A stretch of DNA of 5,033 nucleotides from Chloroflexota bacterium (GTDB taxonomy: Bacteria > Chloroflexota > Dehalococcoidia > DSTF01 > JACRBR01), in assembly GCA_021813085.1 (NCBI GenBank), contig JAKAMA010000214.1, positions 1 to 5,033 on the forward strand, read 5' to 3'. This document shows, piece by piece, positions 1 to 4,862 of the stretch. The position numbers were made by a program, and so were the translations under genes. Within the stretch, counting starts at the first letter, position 1. The number at the start of each line of letters is the position of its first letter. The notes beneath the pieces were generated by a model that was not told the origin of the DNA, made no database searches, and saw nothing but the letters and a program-made list of their open reading frames with translations.

Positions 1-846
1 ATCGTCACCGGCGCCAGCGCCGGCATCGGGTGGGAGACCGCGCTCGCGTTCGCGCGGCGCGGCGCCAACGTCGTGCTGGCGGCGCGGCGCGAGGAGCGCC
101 TGCGCGAGCTGGCGGCGCGCATCGAGCGCATCGGCGTCGAGGCGCTCGTCGTCCCAACGGACGTCGGACGGCCCGAAGACATCGCGCGCCTGGTGCAGGC
201 GACGCTCGACCGCTTCGGCCGCATCGACGTGCTGGTGAACAACGCCGGTTTCGGCTTCAGCGGCACGATCGAGGAGACGACCGAAGCCGACATGCGCGAG
301 CTGTGGGACGTCAACTACATGAGCGCGTTCCTGGCGACGAAGGCCGTGCTTCCGGTCATGCGACGGCAGCGGCGCGGCCACATCGTCAACGTCTCGTCCG
401 TCGTCGGCAAGCTGGCCTTCCCGTTCCACGGCGCCTACTCGGCGACGAAGTTCGCGCTGATCGGCATGACGGAGGCGCTGCGCGGCGAGCTCGAAGGCTC
501 CGGCGTCACGGCGACGGTCGTGCTGCCCGCGAGCACGCGCACGGAGTTCTTCGACGTCCAGCGCACGCACGACGGCCACGTCTCCGCGCCCACCGGCCCG
601 CAGCAGGACCCCGACGCCGTCGCGCGCGCCATCGTCCGCTCGGTGCGGCGGCCGACGCCCGAGGTGAACATGGTGCGCCCGTTCCGCATCGCCTACGGGC
701 TGGCGGCGTTCTTCCCGTTCCTGCGCGACTTCGCCGGCCGCCAGTTCTACCGCCGCAGCAAGGGACGCCCCCGCCGCATGCCCGCCGCGCCGACCGAGGC
801 AGGAAGCGAGAACGTGGATGTGGAGACGGATATGGACGCGCGATAG
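1..846 (+). CDS. Short-chain dehydrogenase/reductase (SDR), 5'-partial
   Basis: Classical SDR, an NAD(P)H-dependent oxidoreductase of the cytoplasm; the substrate cannot be read from the sequence. The reading frame is open from base 1, and visible residue 1 already lies in the first Rossmann strand, so probably only about 5-15 N-terminal residues are missing. Seen in the 281 visible residues: dinucleotide-binding TGASAGIG at 3-10, basic 'AARR' at the end of the second strand (favours NADP(H)), NNAG at 80-83, and a full catalytic tetrad Asn105, Ser133, Tyr146, Lys150 (YSATK) with the usual Ser-Tyr spacing of 13. The common 'PG' after strand six is PA (176-177), followed by TRTEF. The C-terminal region has a hydrophobic/aromatic patch (about 225-245) before an Arg-rich tail, as in membrane-associated SDRs. 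It ends TAG, converging on the ketosynthase gene 13 bp away. Reductase of a beta-ketoacyl intermediate is possible but unproven; it is not in the same transcript as the ACP and ketosynthase. Confidence 0.93.
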   Translation: MVTGASAGIGWETALAFARRGANVVLAARREERLRELAARIERIGVEALVVPTDVGRPEDIARLVQATLDRFGRIDVLVNNAGFGFSGTIEETTEADMRELWDVNYMSAFLATKAVLPVMRRQRRGHIVNVSSVVGKLAFPFHGAYSATKFALIGMTEALRGELEGSGVTATVVLPASTRTEFFDVQRTHDGHVSAPTGPQQDPDAVARAIVRSVRRPTPEVNMVRPFRIAYGLAAFFPFLRDFAGRQFYRRSKGRPRRMPAAPTEAGSENVDVETDMDAR

Positions 847-858
847 CGCGGAGACGCG
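837..858. terminator. GC hairpins at the convergent gene junction (weak terminator candidate)
   Basis: Two overlapping, mutually exclusive small hairpins sit between the convergent stop codons: CGCGC-GATA-GCGCG (837-850) and CGCG-GAGA-CGCG (847-858, a GNRA-type loop on the plus strand). Stems are only 5 and 4 bp, and there is no T run on either strand, so intrinsic termination is doubtful. The position, just at the meeting point of two converging genes, is the main argument. Confidence 0.2.
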
Positions 859-859
859 G

Positions 860-2107
860 TCAGCCACCGACGCGCCGATACACCAGGCAGGCGTTCTGGC
901 CCCCGAGCGCGAAGCTGTTCTTCAGCGCCACCCGCAGCGGCGCGGCCCGTGGCCCCTCCGCGACGTAATCCAGATCGCACGCCGGATCCGGCTCCCGCAG
1001 GTTGATCGTTGGCGGGATGACGCCGTCACGCAGAGCCATCACCGTGACGACCGACTCGATCGCCCCCGCCGCGCCCAGCGCGTGACCCAGCATCGACTTC
1101 ACCGAACTCACGGCGACGCGAGACGCGTGGCACCCCAGCGCGAGCTTGAGCGCGCGGGTCTCCGCCACGTCGTTCAGCGGCGTCGACGTGCCGTGCGCGT
1201 TCACGTAGTCGACCTCCGCCGCGGCGACGCCCGCATCTTCGAGCGCGAGGGCGATGCAACGCGCGGCTGCCGTGCCATCGGGACGCGGCGCGAGCTGATT
1301 GTGCGCGTCCGACGTTGACGCGACGCCGGCGACCTCGGCCAAGACCGGCGCCCGCCGGCGCTGTGCGTGCTCCCGCTCTTCAAGCACCAGCATCGCGGCG
1401 CCTTCCGTCGGCACGAAGCCGTCGCGGCGCCGGTCGAACGGACAGCTCGCCTCTTCCGGCGGACAGTCGCGCGTCGAGAGCGCCCGCAGCGCGGCGAACG
1501 TCGAGAGCCCGTACGGCGTGAGCCATGCTTCGGTGCCGCCGGCGAGCGCGACATCCGCTCTTCCCGCGCGGATCATCTCGGTCGCCTGGCCGATGGCCAT
1601 GGTGCCGGACGCACACGATGCCGTACAGGTCAAGATGGGCCCCCCGAGGCCGAGCGCGATGCTCACCTGCTGCGCCGCCACGTCCGGGAGCGCCTTCACC
1701 AGCGTCAGCGGATCCATGCCGCGCCAGCCGCGCGCCCGCCAGCCGTCCACCAGCGCCGGCCCACAGGGGAACCCTCCGCTGCCGTTCCCCACCACCGTTG
1801 CGACGCGCCGCCCATCGACGGCGTCATGAGCGAGCCCGGCGTGCTCCCACGCCTCGCGGGCCGACGCCAGCGCGAACTGGGAGAAGGGCAGCAGACGCCG
1901 CGCCTCGACCCGCCCCAGCATCTGGCACGGGTCGAAGTCCCGCACCTGCCCCGCGGCCCGGCACGGAAGGTCGCACGCGCCACGGTCGAGCGCCGTCACC
2001 GCCGAGCGTCCTTCGCGCACGCCCCGCCACAATGCCGCGGCGCCCACGCCGAACGGCGTGACCGCGCCCAGCCCGGTCACCACCACGCGCCGCCGCGGCG
2101 CGGTCAC
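860..2107 (-). CDS. Beta-ketoacyl-ACP synthase II (FabF-like ketosynthase)
   Basis: 415 aa, the normal FabF length (about 410-415). Ketosynthases of this family condense malonyl-ACP with an acyl thioester, extending the chain by two carbons. The thiolase fold is complete: VVVTGLGAVTPFG at 8-20, catalytic Cys165 in TASCASG, PFDRRRDGFV at 223-232, His305 in NAHGTSTPLND, Lys337, and His342 in GHALGAAG, giving the Cys-His-His set of decarboxylating condensing enzymes. Two deviations are visible: TEGA at 234-237 where GEGA is usual, and NSFALGGQN at 397-405, where Leu401 replaces the Phe that gates the FabF active site. The start is GTG at 2107, overlapping the ACP stop as GTGA; no separate strong ribosome site is seen, so translation is probably coupled. 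It is the last gene of the cluster. The one-to-one pairing with its own ACP suggests a specialised acyl or polyketide-type product rather than bulk fatty acid synthesis; that is inference. Confidence 0.95.
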   Translation of the reverse strand: MTAPRRRVVVTGLGAVTPFGVGAAALWRGVREGRSAVTALDRGACDLPCRAAGQVRDFDPCQMLGRVEARRLLPFSQFALASAREAWEHAGLAHDAVDGRRVATVVGNGSGGFPCGPALVDGWRARGWRGMDPLTLVKALPDVAAQQVSIALGLGGPILTCTASCASGTMAIGQATEMIRAGRADVALAGGTEAWLTPYGLSTFAALRALSTRDCPPEEASCPFDRRRDGFVPTEGAAMLVLEEREHAQRRRAPVLAEVAGVASTSDAHNQLAPRPDGTAAARCIALALEDAGVAAAEVDYVNAHGTSTPLNDVAETRALKLALGCHASRVAVSSVKSMLGHALGAAGAIESVVTVMALRDGVIPPTINLREPDPACDLDYVAEGPRAAPLRVALKNSFALGGQNACLVYRRVGG

Positions 2108-2379
2108 GGCGCGACGGTCTGCCGCGCGGCGACGTACTCAACCACGTCGCGCACGGTCTTGAAGGCCTGGAAGTCGACCTCCTCCGTCACGACGATCGCG
2201 AAGCACTCTTCCAGCGCCATCGCCAGCTCGAACGCGTCGAGGGAGTCGAAGTCCAGGCTTGCCTGCGTCCCGTCCTGCGAGAACAGCCGCGTGTCCTCCG
2301 CGACCGCCGCCGCGTCGAGATCCTTGATCTCGGCGATGATCGCGGTGACCTGCCGCCGCACGTCTGTGGCTTCGAGCAC
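2104..2379 (-). CDS. Acyl carrier protein
   Basis: 91 aa from the chosen GTG, the typical ACP size. It carries the growing acyl chain on a 4'-phosphopantetheine arm. The attachment site is Ser46 in DFDSLDAFELAMALEE (44-59 region), matching the DSL motif at the start of helix II. The following KTVRDVVEYV fits the last helix, and the N-terminal half (VRRQVTAIIAEIKDLDA) fits helix I. Start choice: the frame stays open upstream to 2520, but that part lies inside the metallopeptidase gene and is Ala/Arg/Pro-rich, unlike an ACP. GTG at 2379 has AGGGA 8 bases before it and gives the right length. The gene starts 20 bp after the upstream stop and overlaps the ketosynthase start by four bases. Helix II reads EECFAI, with a Cys and fewer acidic residues than housekeeping ACPs (usually EEEFGI), which supports a dedicated partner role for the adjacent ketosynthase. 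Confidence 0.92.
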   Translation of the reverse strand: MLEATDVRRQVTAIIAEIKDLDAAAVAEDTRLFSQDGTQASLDFDSLDAFELAMALEECFAIVVTEEVDFQAFKTVRDVVEYVAARQTVAP

Positions 2380-2387
2380 GGCTATGT

Positions 2388-2392
2388 TCCCT
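2388..2392 (-). promoter_or_regulatory. Ribosome binding site of the ACP gene
   Basis: AGGGA on the minus strand, 8 bases before the GTG at 2379, within the 20-bp gap after the metallopeptidase stop codon. It decides the GTG start over the longer upstream extension of the frame. Confidence 0.55.
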
Positions 2393-2399
2393 GTTTGTC

Positions 2400-3254
2400 C
2401 TACTTCCCGCCCGGCGGTGGGGGTGGCGGCGGCGGGGCCGGCGTGCTTGTGGCCGTTGGCACGGCGGTCGGCGAGGGCGTGGGGGTGGGGAACGTCTGCC
2501 AGAAGACGTCGTGCATCCACTTGTTCGTGTGATCACCTGTGGGGCTGATGCGGCAAGGCGTGCCGCTCTCGCAGGGAATAGTGAGGAGGTTGTTCTTGCT
2601 GACAACCGGACCGACGGGCCCCCCGCTCTGGTGCAGGTGCGGGCCAGACGAAATGGGGCAATCAGGGTGCTTCACGCGGCCGAGATAGAAAATGTTCCAG
2701 TCGCCGCCGATCAGGAACGTTTGGTCCACCCGCCGTTGATCGATGTGCACGAACTCGAAGCGGGCGATATCTTTGACCTGGTCTTCGGGCTTGTAGATCC
2801 GGACGCTCACCCCACTGCACGTTGTGCCGTGCGGCTGAACTTTCGCAACGAGCCAGGCGCTTGGTGCCATGTTGTAAGCCTGGAAGTAGACTGGGGCGCC
2901 GCACACCGCGGGGGCCGGCCCCGGTCCGTCCGGGTCGACGGACTGGTCAGGCGGACACGGACCAACCACCGAAGGGTCGGTCACGGTGCCATCGCCCTTC
3001 AGGAGGTCGAGCGCCGGCCTCCCCGTCCCGTCGTCGCAGTGCCACCAGTCGCCGTACGTCGGTGTGTTGCACGCATACGGCTGGAGCTCGGCCTGCGTCC
3101 ACCACTCCGCCCGGGCGTCCATCGTCGCGAGCCCGACGATGACCCTCAGGTGATGATCCTCGGCGGCGGCGATCCCGAGACCCGCAGCCAGCGCCGCGGA
3201 ACCGGCCCCGGCGGCGGCTGCTGCCCTTACCCACGTCGCGCGCGTTCGCCTCAT
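2400..3254 (-). CDS. Exported LasA/M23-like putative zinc metallopeptidase with Pro-rich tail
   Basis: 284 aa. Residues 1-31 form a Sec-type signal peptide: basic MRRTRATWVR, an Ala/Gly-rich core and likely cleavage after AAA31. M23 enzymes of the LasA type cut peptide cross-links or glycine bonds in cell walls or matrix. The zinc and active-site pattern can be traced: His72 and Asp83 (RPALDL), His170 in FVHID, and His206/His208 in SSGPHLH. From memory, LasA uses the same order (His, Asp about 13 on, His, then HLH after a Cys), and the spacing His170-His206 agrees. Between Asp83 and His170 there is a Pro/Asp/Gly-rich insertion (about 91-120). Eight cysteines (62, 73, 100, 118, 146, 199, 228, 234) could form four disulfides, in keeping with export. 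The protein ends in a Thr/Pro run and eight prolines (255-284) with no further domain. AAGGGGG lies 9 bases before the ATG. HLH is followed by QSGG rather than the usual FEV/FSL, so it may be a non-catalytic relative. Confidence 0.6.
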   Translation of the reverse strand: MRRTRATWVRAAAAAGAGSAALAAGLGIAAAEDHHLRVIVGLATMDARAEWWTQAELQPYACNTPTYGDWWHCDDGTGRPALDLLKGDGTVTDPSVVGPCPPDQSVDPDGPGPAPAVCGAPVYFQAYNMAPSAWLVAKVQPHGTTCSGVSVRIYKPEDQVKDIARFEFVHIDQRRVDQTFLIGGDWNIFYLGRVKHPDCPISSGPHLHQSGGPVGPVVSKNNLLTIPCESGTPCRISPTGDHTNKWMHDVFWQTFPTPTPSPTAVPTATSTPAPPPPPPPPGGK

Positions 3255-3263
3255 GGTAAGTAA

Positions 3264-3270
3264 CCCCCTT
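3264..3270 (-). promoter_or_regulatory. Ribosome binding site of the M23-like gene
   Basis: AAGGGGG on the minus strand, 9 bases before ATG 3254, inside the 31-bp gap following the upstream stop codon. No promoter-like hexamers are apparent in this gap, so the gene is most likely read from the upstream transcript. Confidence 0.5.
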
Positions 3271-3285
3271 GACTACAGGCACGCC

Positions 3286-3999
3286 TCAGCGCAGCGATTC
3301 AGCGACTTTCAGGAGTTCGGCGAAGTCGGCAATGTCCCCTATGATCTCCGTGGTGATTCCACGGTCGATTACATACAGGCGCTGGGGGCCTCCCTGGCCG
3401 GGCTTACTCCGGAAGAACACTGCGGGAGCGCCGACCACGGTCCCCTCTTCAAGCGCGACCCAACTGTCCACAGGCGGCACCCGCACATCGAGCGGCAGCG
3501 GGCGGCGGCTGCGAGAGATTGAGATTTCCGTAGCGCCGATCGCCCCCGGGAACCGCCAGACGATGTCCCGTACTTCACGGCCGCAGAGGTAGTCCGTCGT
3601 CGGCGGCTGGTACGTGAAGCCGGCGGGGATGTAGCCGACGGTGACGTAGAGGTCGGAGGCCTGGATCAGCGCCGGTATGTCCAGCCCCGCTTCCGGGCTG
3701 GCGCACGCGGGCTCAGAGCGCGCCGGCGCGCTTCCGGGCGCATCCTCGTACCCGTAGGGCAGGATCCGGAACGGTCCCTTCACCACGGCAGGCCCGGGGT
3801 TCTTCGGGTAATTCGGGACCTGCACGTTGACCGGCCCCTGCTGGCCGGATGGCCCGGTCGCCCGCACCTCCACGCGCGTGCTCGGCTCCTGGCCGCTGGT
3901 CAGCGCGCGCGTCCCGAGGATCGTGCCGGCAGCGACCACCATGATCGCCGCCGCGGCCGCGATCACCCGCGTCCGCGTGAACCAAGAGGATCTGTTCAT
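3286..3999 (-). CDS. Membrane-anchored extracytoplasmic protein, DUF4367-like C-terminus
   Basis: 237 aa; no confident family. Residues 1-11 are basic, 12-30 form one hydrophobic helix (IAAAAAIMVVAAGTILGT), and the rest is extracytoplasmic by the positive-inside rule: a type II anchor or an uncleaved signal. Residues 35-100 are Pro/Gly-rich and probably unstructured. The folded part starts near 108. VGYIPAGFTYQPP (121-133) and the ending (LYVIDRGITTEIIGDI, then FAELLKVAESLR) resemble the DUF4367 pattern of a 'P-GY/GF' motif and a final 'el-kiAeSl' helix, found in the exported parts of anti-sigma-factor-like and sporulation proteins. Two cysteines (99, 139) could pair. The ATG overlaps the GNAT stop as ATGA and has a strong GGGAGGG site 5 bases upstream, so it is translationally linked to the GNAT gene. 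The M23-like gene follows after 31 bp. A role as partner or sensor for that exported protein is a guess from context. Confidence 0.8.
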   Translation of the reverse strand: MNRSSWFTRTRVIAAAAAIMVVAAGTILGTRALTSGQEPSTRVEVRATGPSGQQGPVNVQVPNYPKNPGPAVVKGPFRILPYGYEDAPGSAPARSEPACASPEAGLDIPALIQASDLYVTVGYIPAGFTYQPPTTDYLCGREVRDIVWRFPGAIGATEISISRSRRPLPLDVRVPPVDSWVALEEGTVVGAPAVFFRSKPGQGGPQRLYVIDRGITTEIIGDIADFAELLKVAESLR

Positions 4000-4682
4000 C
4001 GTTCCCTCCCGTCTCGTGCGCCCTGGCGACTGCCTGCCGTCACTCCGTGCTCTTTCTGCTCCGCCGCAATCCCGGTCCCAGCGGCGAGATCATCTTCCAC
4101 CGCCGCGATGAACCCGTAGCGCCGCATCGCCTGCGCCCAGTCCTCGCGGCGCAGGCTGTAGAACAGGTGGTCCCAGTAGCGGTCCCGGTACCACGAGTGC
4201 TCCCGGAGCCGCCCCTCGTACCGGAACCCCAGCTTCTCGTTGAGCCTGCGACTGGCGTCGTTGAAGGCGAAGATCTCGCCGCAGAGCTTGCGGAGGGGGA
4301 ACTGCTCGAAGAGGTAGCGGCTGAACAGCGCCGCCCACTCGCCGAGCTGCGGCCGCGCGCGGAACGGCGGCTCGACGTATGCCTGTAGCCAGGCCCAGCC
4401 GTCGGCGATGTTCAGGTTGTAGGCGCGCGCGAAGCCAAAGCGCGCCCCCGTCGCCTGCTCGACCAGCAGGAACGTGACGCCGTCGCGCAGCCACGCCTCG
4501 AGCATCGGGAGGAACTGCGGGTACGTAGTCACCTGCCGGTACTGCGAGGTCCAGAGCGGCGCCTCGTCGCGGTCGCTCCACCACCGGAAGATCAGCTCGA
4601 AGTCCTCCGGCCAGACCGGCCGGAGCGCCACGTGCCGCCCCTGCATGGCGGCAGGTCGGAAGATGTCTCCCTGCGAAACCAC
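3996..4682 (-). CDS. GNAT N-acetyltransferase (RimJ/RimL type)
   Basis: 228 aa. Members of this group transfer an acetyl group from acetyl-CoA to an amine, such as protein N-termini, amino sugars or small molecules; the acceptor is unknown here. Seen: LRPVWPEDFELIFRW (20-34), typical of the first strand-helix; FRARPQLG (107-114) in the place of the CoA pyrophosphate loop; and the diagnostic C-terminal block FNDASRRLNEKLGFRYEG (140-157) with REHSWYRDRYWDHLFYSL after it. Residues from about 184 on form an Ala/Gly/Arg-rich extension beyond the usual GNAT end. Start: GTG at 4682 has GAGGGG 9 bases before it. ATG at 4646 (residue 13) would also give a normal GNAT N-terminus but has no ribosome site. 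It is the first gene of the cluster, about 38 bases downstream of the expected transcription start, and overlaps the next start as ATGA. Confidence 0.9.
   Translation of the reverse strand: MVSQGDIFRPAAMQGRHVALRPVWPEDFELIFRWWSDRDEAPLWTSQYRQVTTYPQFLPMLEAWLRDGVTFLLVEQATGARFGFARAYNLNIADGWAWLQAYVEPPFRARPQLGEWAALFSRYLFEQFPLRKLCGEIFAFNDASRRLNEKLGFRYEGRLREHSWYRDRYWDHLFYSLRREDWAQAMRRYGFIAAVEDDLAAGTGIAAEQKEHGVTAGSRQGARDGRER
4004..4010 (-). promoter_or_regulatory. Strong ribosome binding site inside the GNAT 3' end
   Basis: GGGAGGG on the minus strand, 5 bases before the ATG at 3999. It lies within the last codons of the GNAT gene (encoding Gly-Arg-Glu), so the C-terminal residues of GNAT are partly dictated by this site. 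This is the best Shine-Dalgarno sequence in the cluster and suggests that the membrane-anchored protein is made at a high level relative to GNAT. Confidence 0.7.
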
Positions 4683-4691
4683 CGCGCTACG

Positions 4692-4697
4692 CCCCTC
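4692..4697 (-). promoter_or_regulatory. Ribosome binding site of the GNAT gene
   Basis: GAGGGG on the minus strand, 9 bases before the GTG at 4682. It favours this GTG over the in-frame ATG at 4646. The 8-bp palindrome CGCTAGCG (4697-4704) touches its upstream edge, too small to call a regulatory hairpin. Confidence 0.55.
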
Positions 4698-4712
4698 GCT
4701 AGCGCCGTACCG

Positions 4713-4722
4713 CCAATGTTGG
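4713..4722. promoter_or_regulatory. Small inverted repeat at the expected transcription start
   Basis: CCAA-TG-TTGG (4713-4722) straddles the predicted transcription start of the cluster promoter. It could be half of an operator or chance; the arms are only 4 bp and no regulator gene is in the window. Confidence 0.15.
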
Positions 4723-4726
4723 AGTT

Positions 4727-4754
4727 ATCATATCACGGGGGGGGGGGTTGTCAA
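4727..4754 (-). promoter_or_regulatory. Extended -10 promoter of the five-gene cluster, homopolymer spacer
   Basis: Read on the minus strand: -35 TTGACA (4754-4749, a 6/6 consensus match), a 16-bp spacer, and -10 TATGAT (4732-4727, 5/6) preceded by TGA, an extended -10. The expected transcription start is near 4720, giving a leader of about 38 bases before the GNAT GTG. It is the only stretch in this otherwise GC-rich region with such AT-rich hexamers, and it is placed exactly upstream of the first cluster gene. The spacer is A, eleven C, GTGA. A 16-bp spacer is one short of the 17-bp optimum, so gain of one C would give the ideal distance and loss of bases would weaken the promoter. Confidence 0.75.
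4737..4747. repeat. Homopolymer tract, 11 G (plus) / 11 C (minus)
   Basis: An uninterrupted mononucleotide run lying wholly between the -35 and -10 hexamers. Runs of this length are prone to slipped-strand mispairing and also to sequencing or assembly length errors, so the exact count of eleven should be treated with care. Confidence 0.9.
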
Positions 4755-4848
4755 GGGGGTGCGAAGACAGGATGTTTGCGCCCACGCCGGGCCGCACCGG
4801 GCCGACACGCCCCACCCTCCATCGCCCATCTCCCAGCCGTCCCGCCGG

Positions 4849-4861
4849 GCGCACGATGCGC
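4849..4861 (-). terminator. Small hairpin just after the isomerase stop (weak terminator candidate)
   Basis: GCGCA-TCG-TGCGC on the minus strand, starting one base after the TAG at 4863. The stem is 5 bp, the loop 3, and no T run follows, so it is not a convincing intrinsic terminator. The remaining stretch to the promoter (4755-4848) holds only a GC-rich sequence with an 8-bp direct repeat, CCGGGCCG (4787-4794 and 4797-4804), of unknown meaning. Confidence 0.2.
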
Positions 4862-4862
4862 G

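Noticed and set aside
30..968. A 312-codon plus-strand open frame overlapping the SDR gene
   Set aside because: It is a frame-shifted shadow of the SDR, Arg/Ala-rich, without motifs. The true frame carries all SDR signature residues.
2380..2520. Longer N-terminus for the ACP, starting at 2520
   Set aside because: The extra 47 residues overlap the M23-like gene and do not resemble an ACP. GTG at 2379 has a ribosome site and gives the normal length.
1367..2548. A 393-codon open frame on the plus strand, opposite the ketosynthase and ACP genes
   Set aside because: The product is Arg/Pro/Ala-rich with no family pattern, while the opposite strand encodes intact ketosynthase and ACP motifs. In GC-rich DNA, stop codons are rare in antisense frames.
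2511..3263. A 250-codon open frame on the plus strand, opposite the M23-like gene
   Set aside because: It has low-complexity Arg-rich composition and no recognisable domain, whereas the minus strand gives a signal peptide, an HLH motif and a ribosome site.
3263..3273. ACCCCCTTGAC here and its exact reverse complement at 4750-4760, one at a ribosome site and one over the -35 element
   Set aside because: An 11-base inverted match about 1.5 kb apart is expected by chance in 5 kb, particularly in C-rich sequence. The lower copy has no -10 element for a promoter.
4787..4804. 8-bp direct repeat CCGGGCCG with a 2-base gap upstream of the promoter
   Set aside because: It is short and of pure G/C composition in GC-rich DNA; no regulator or further copies support an operator.
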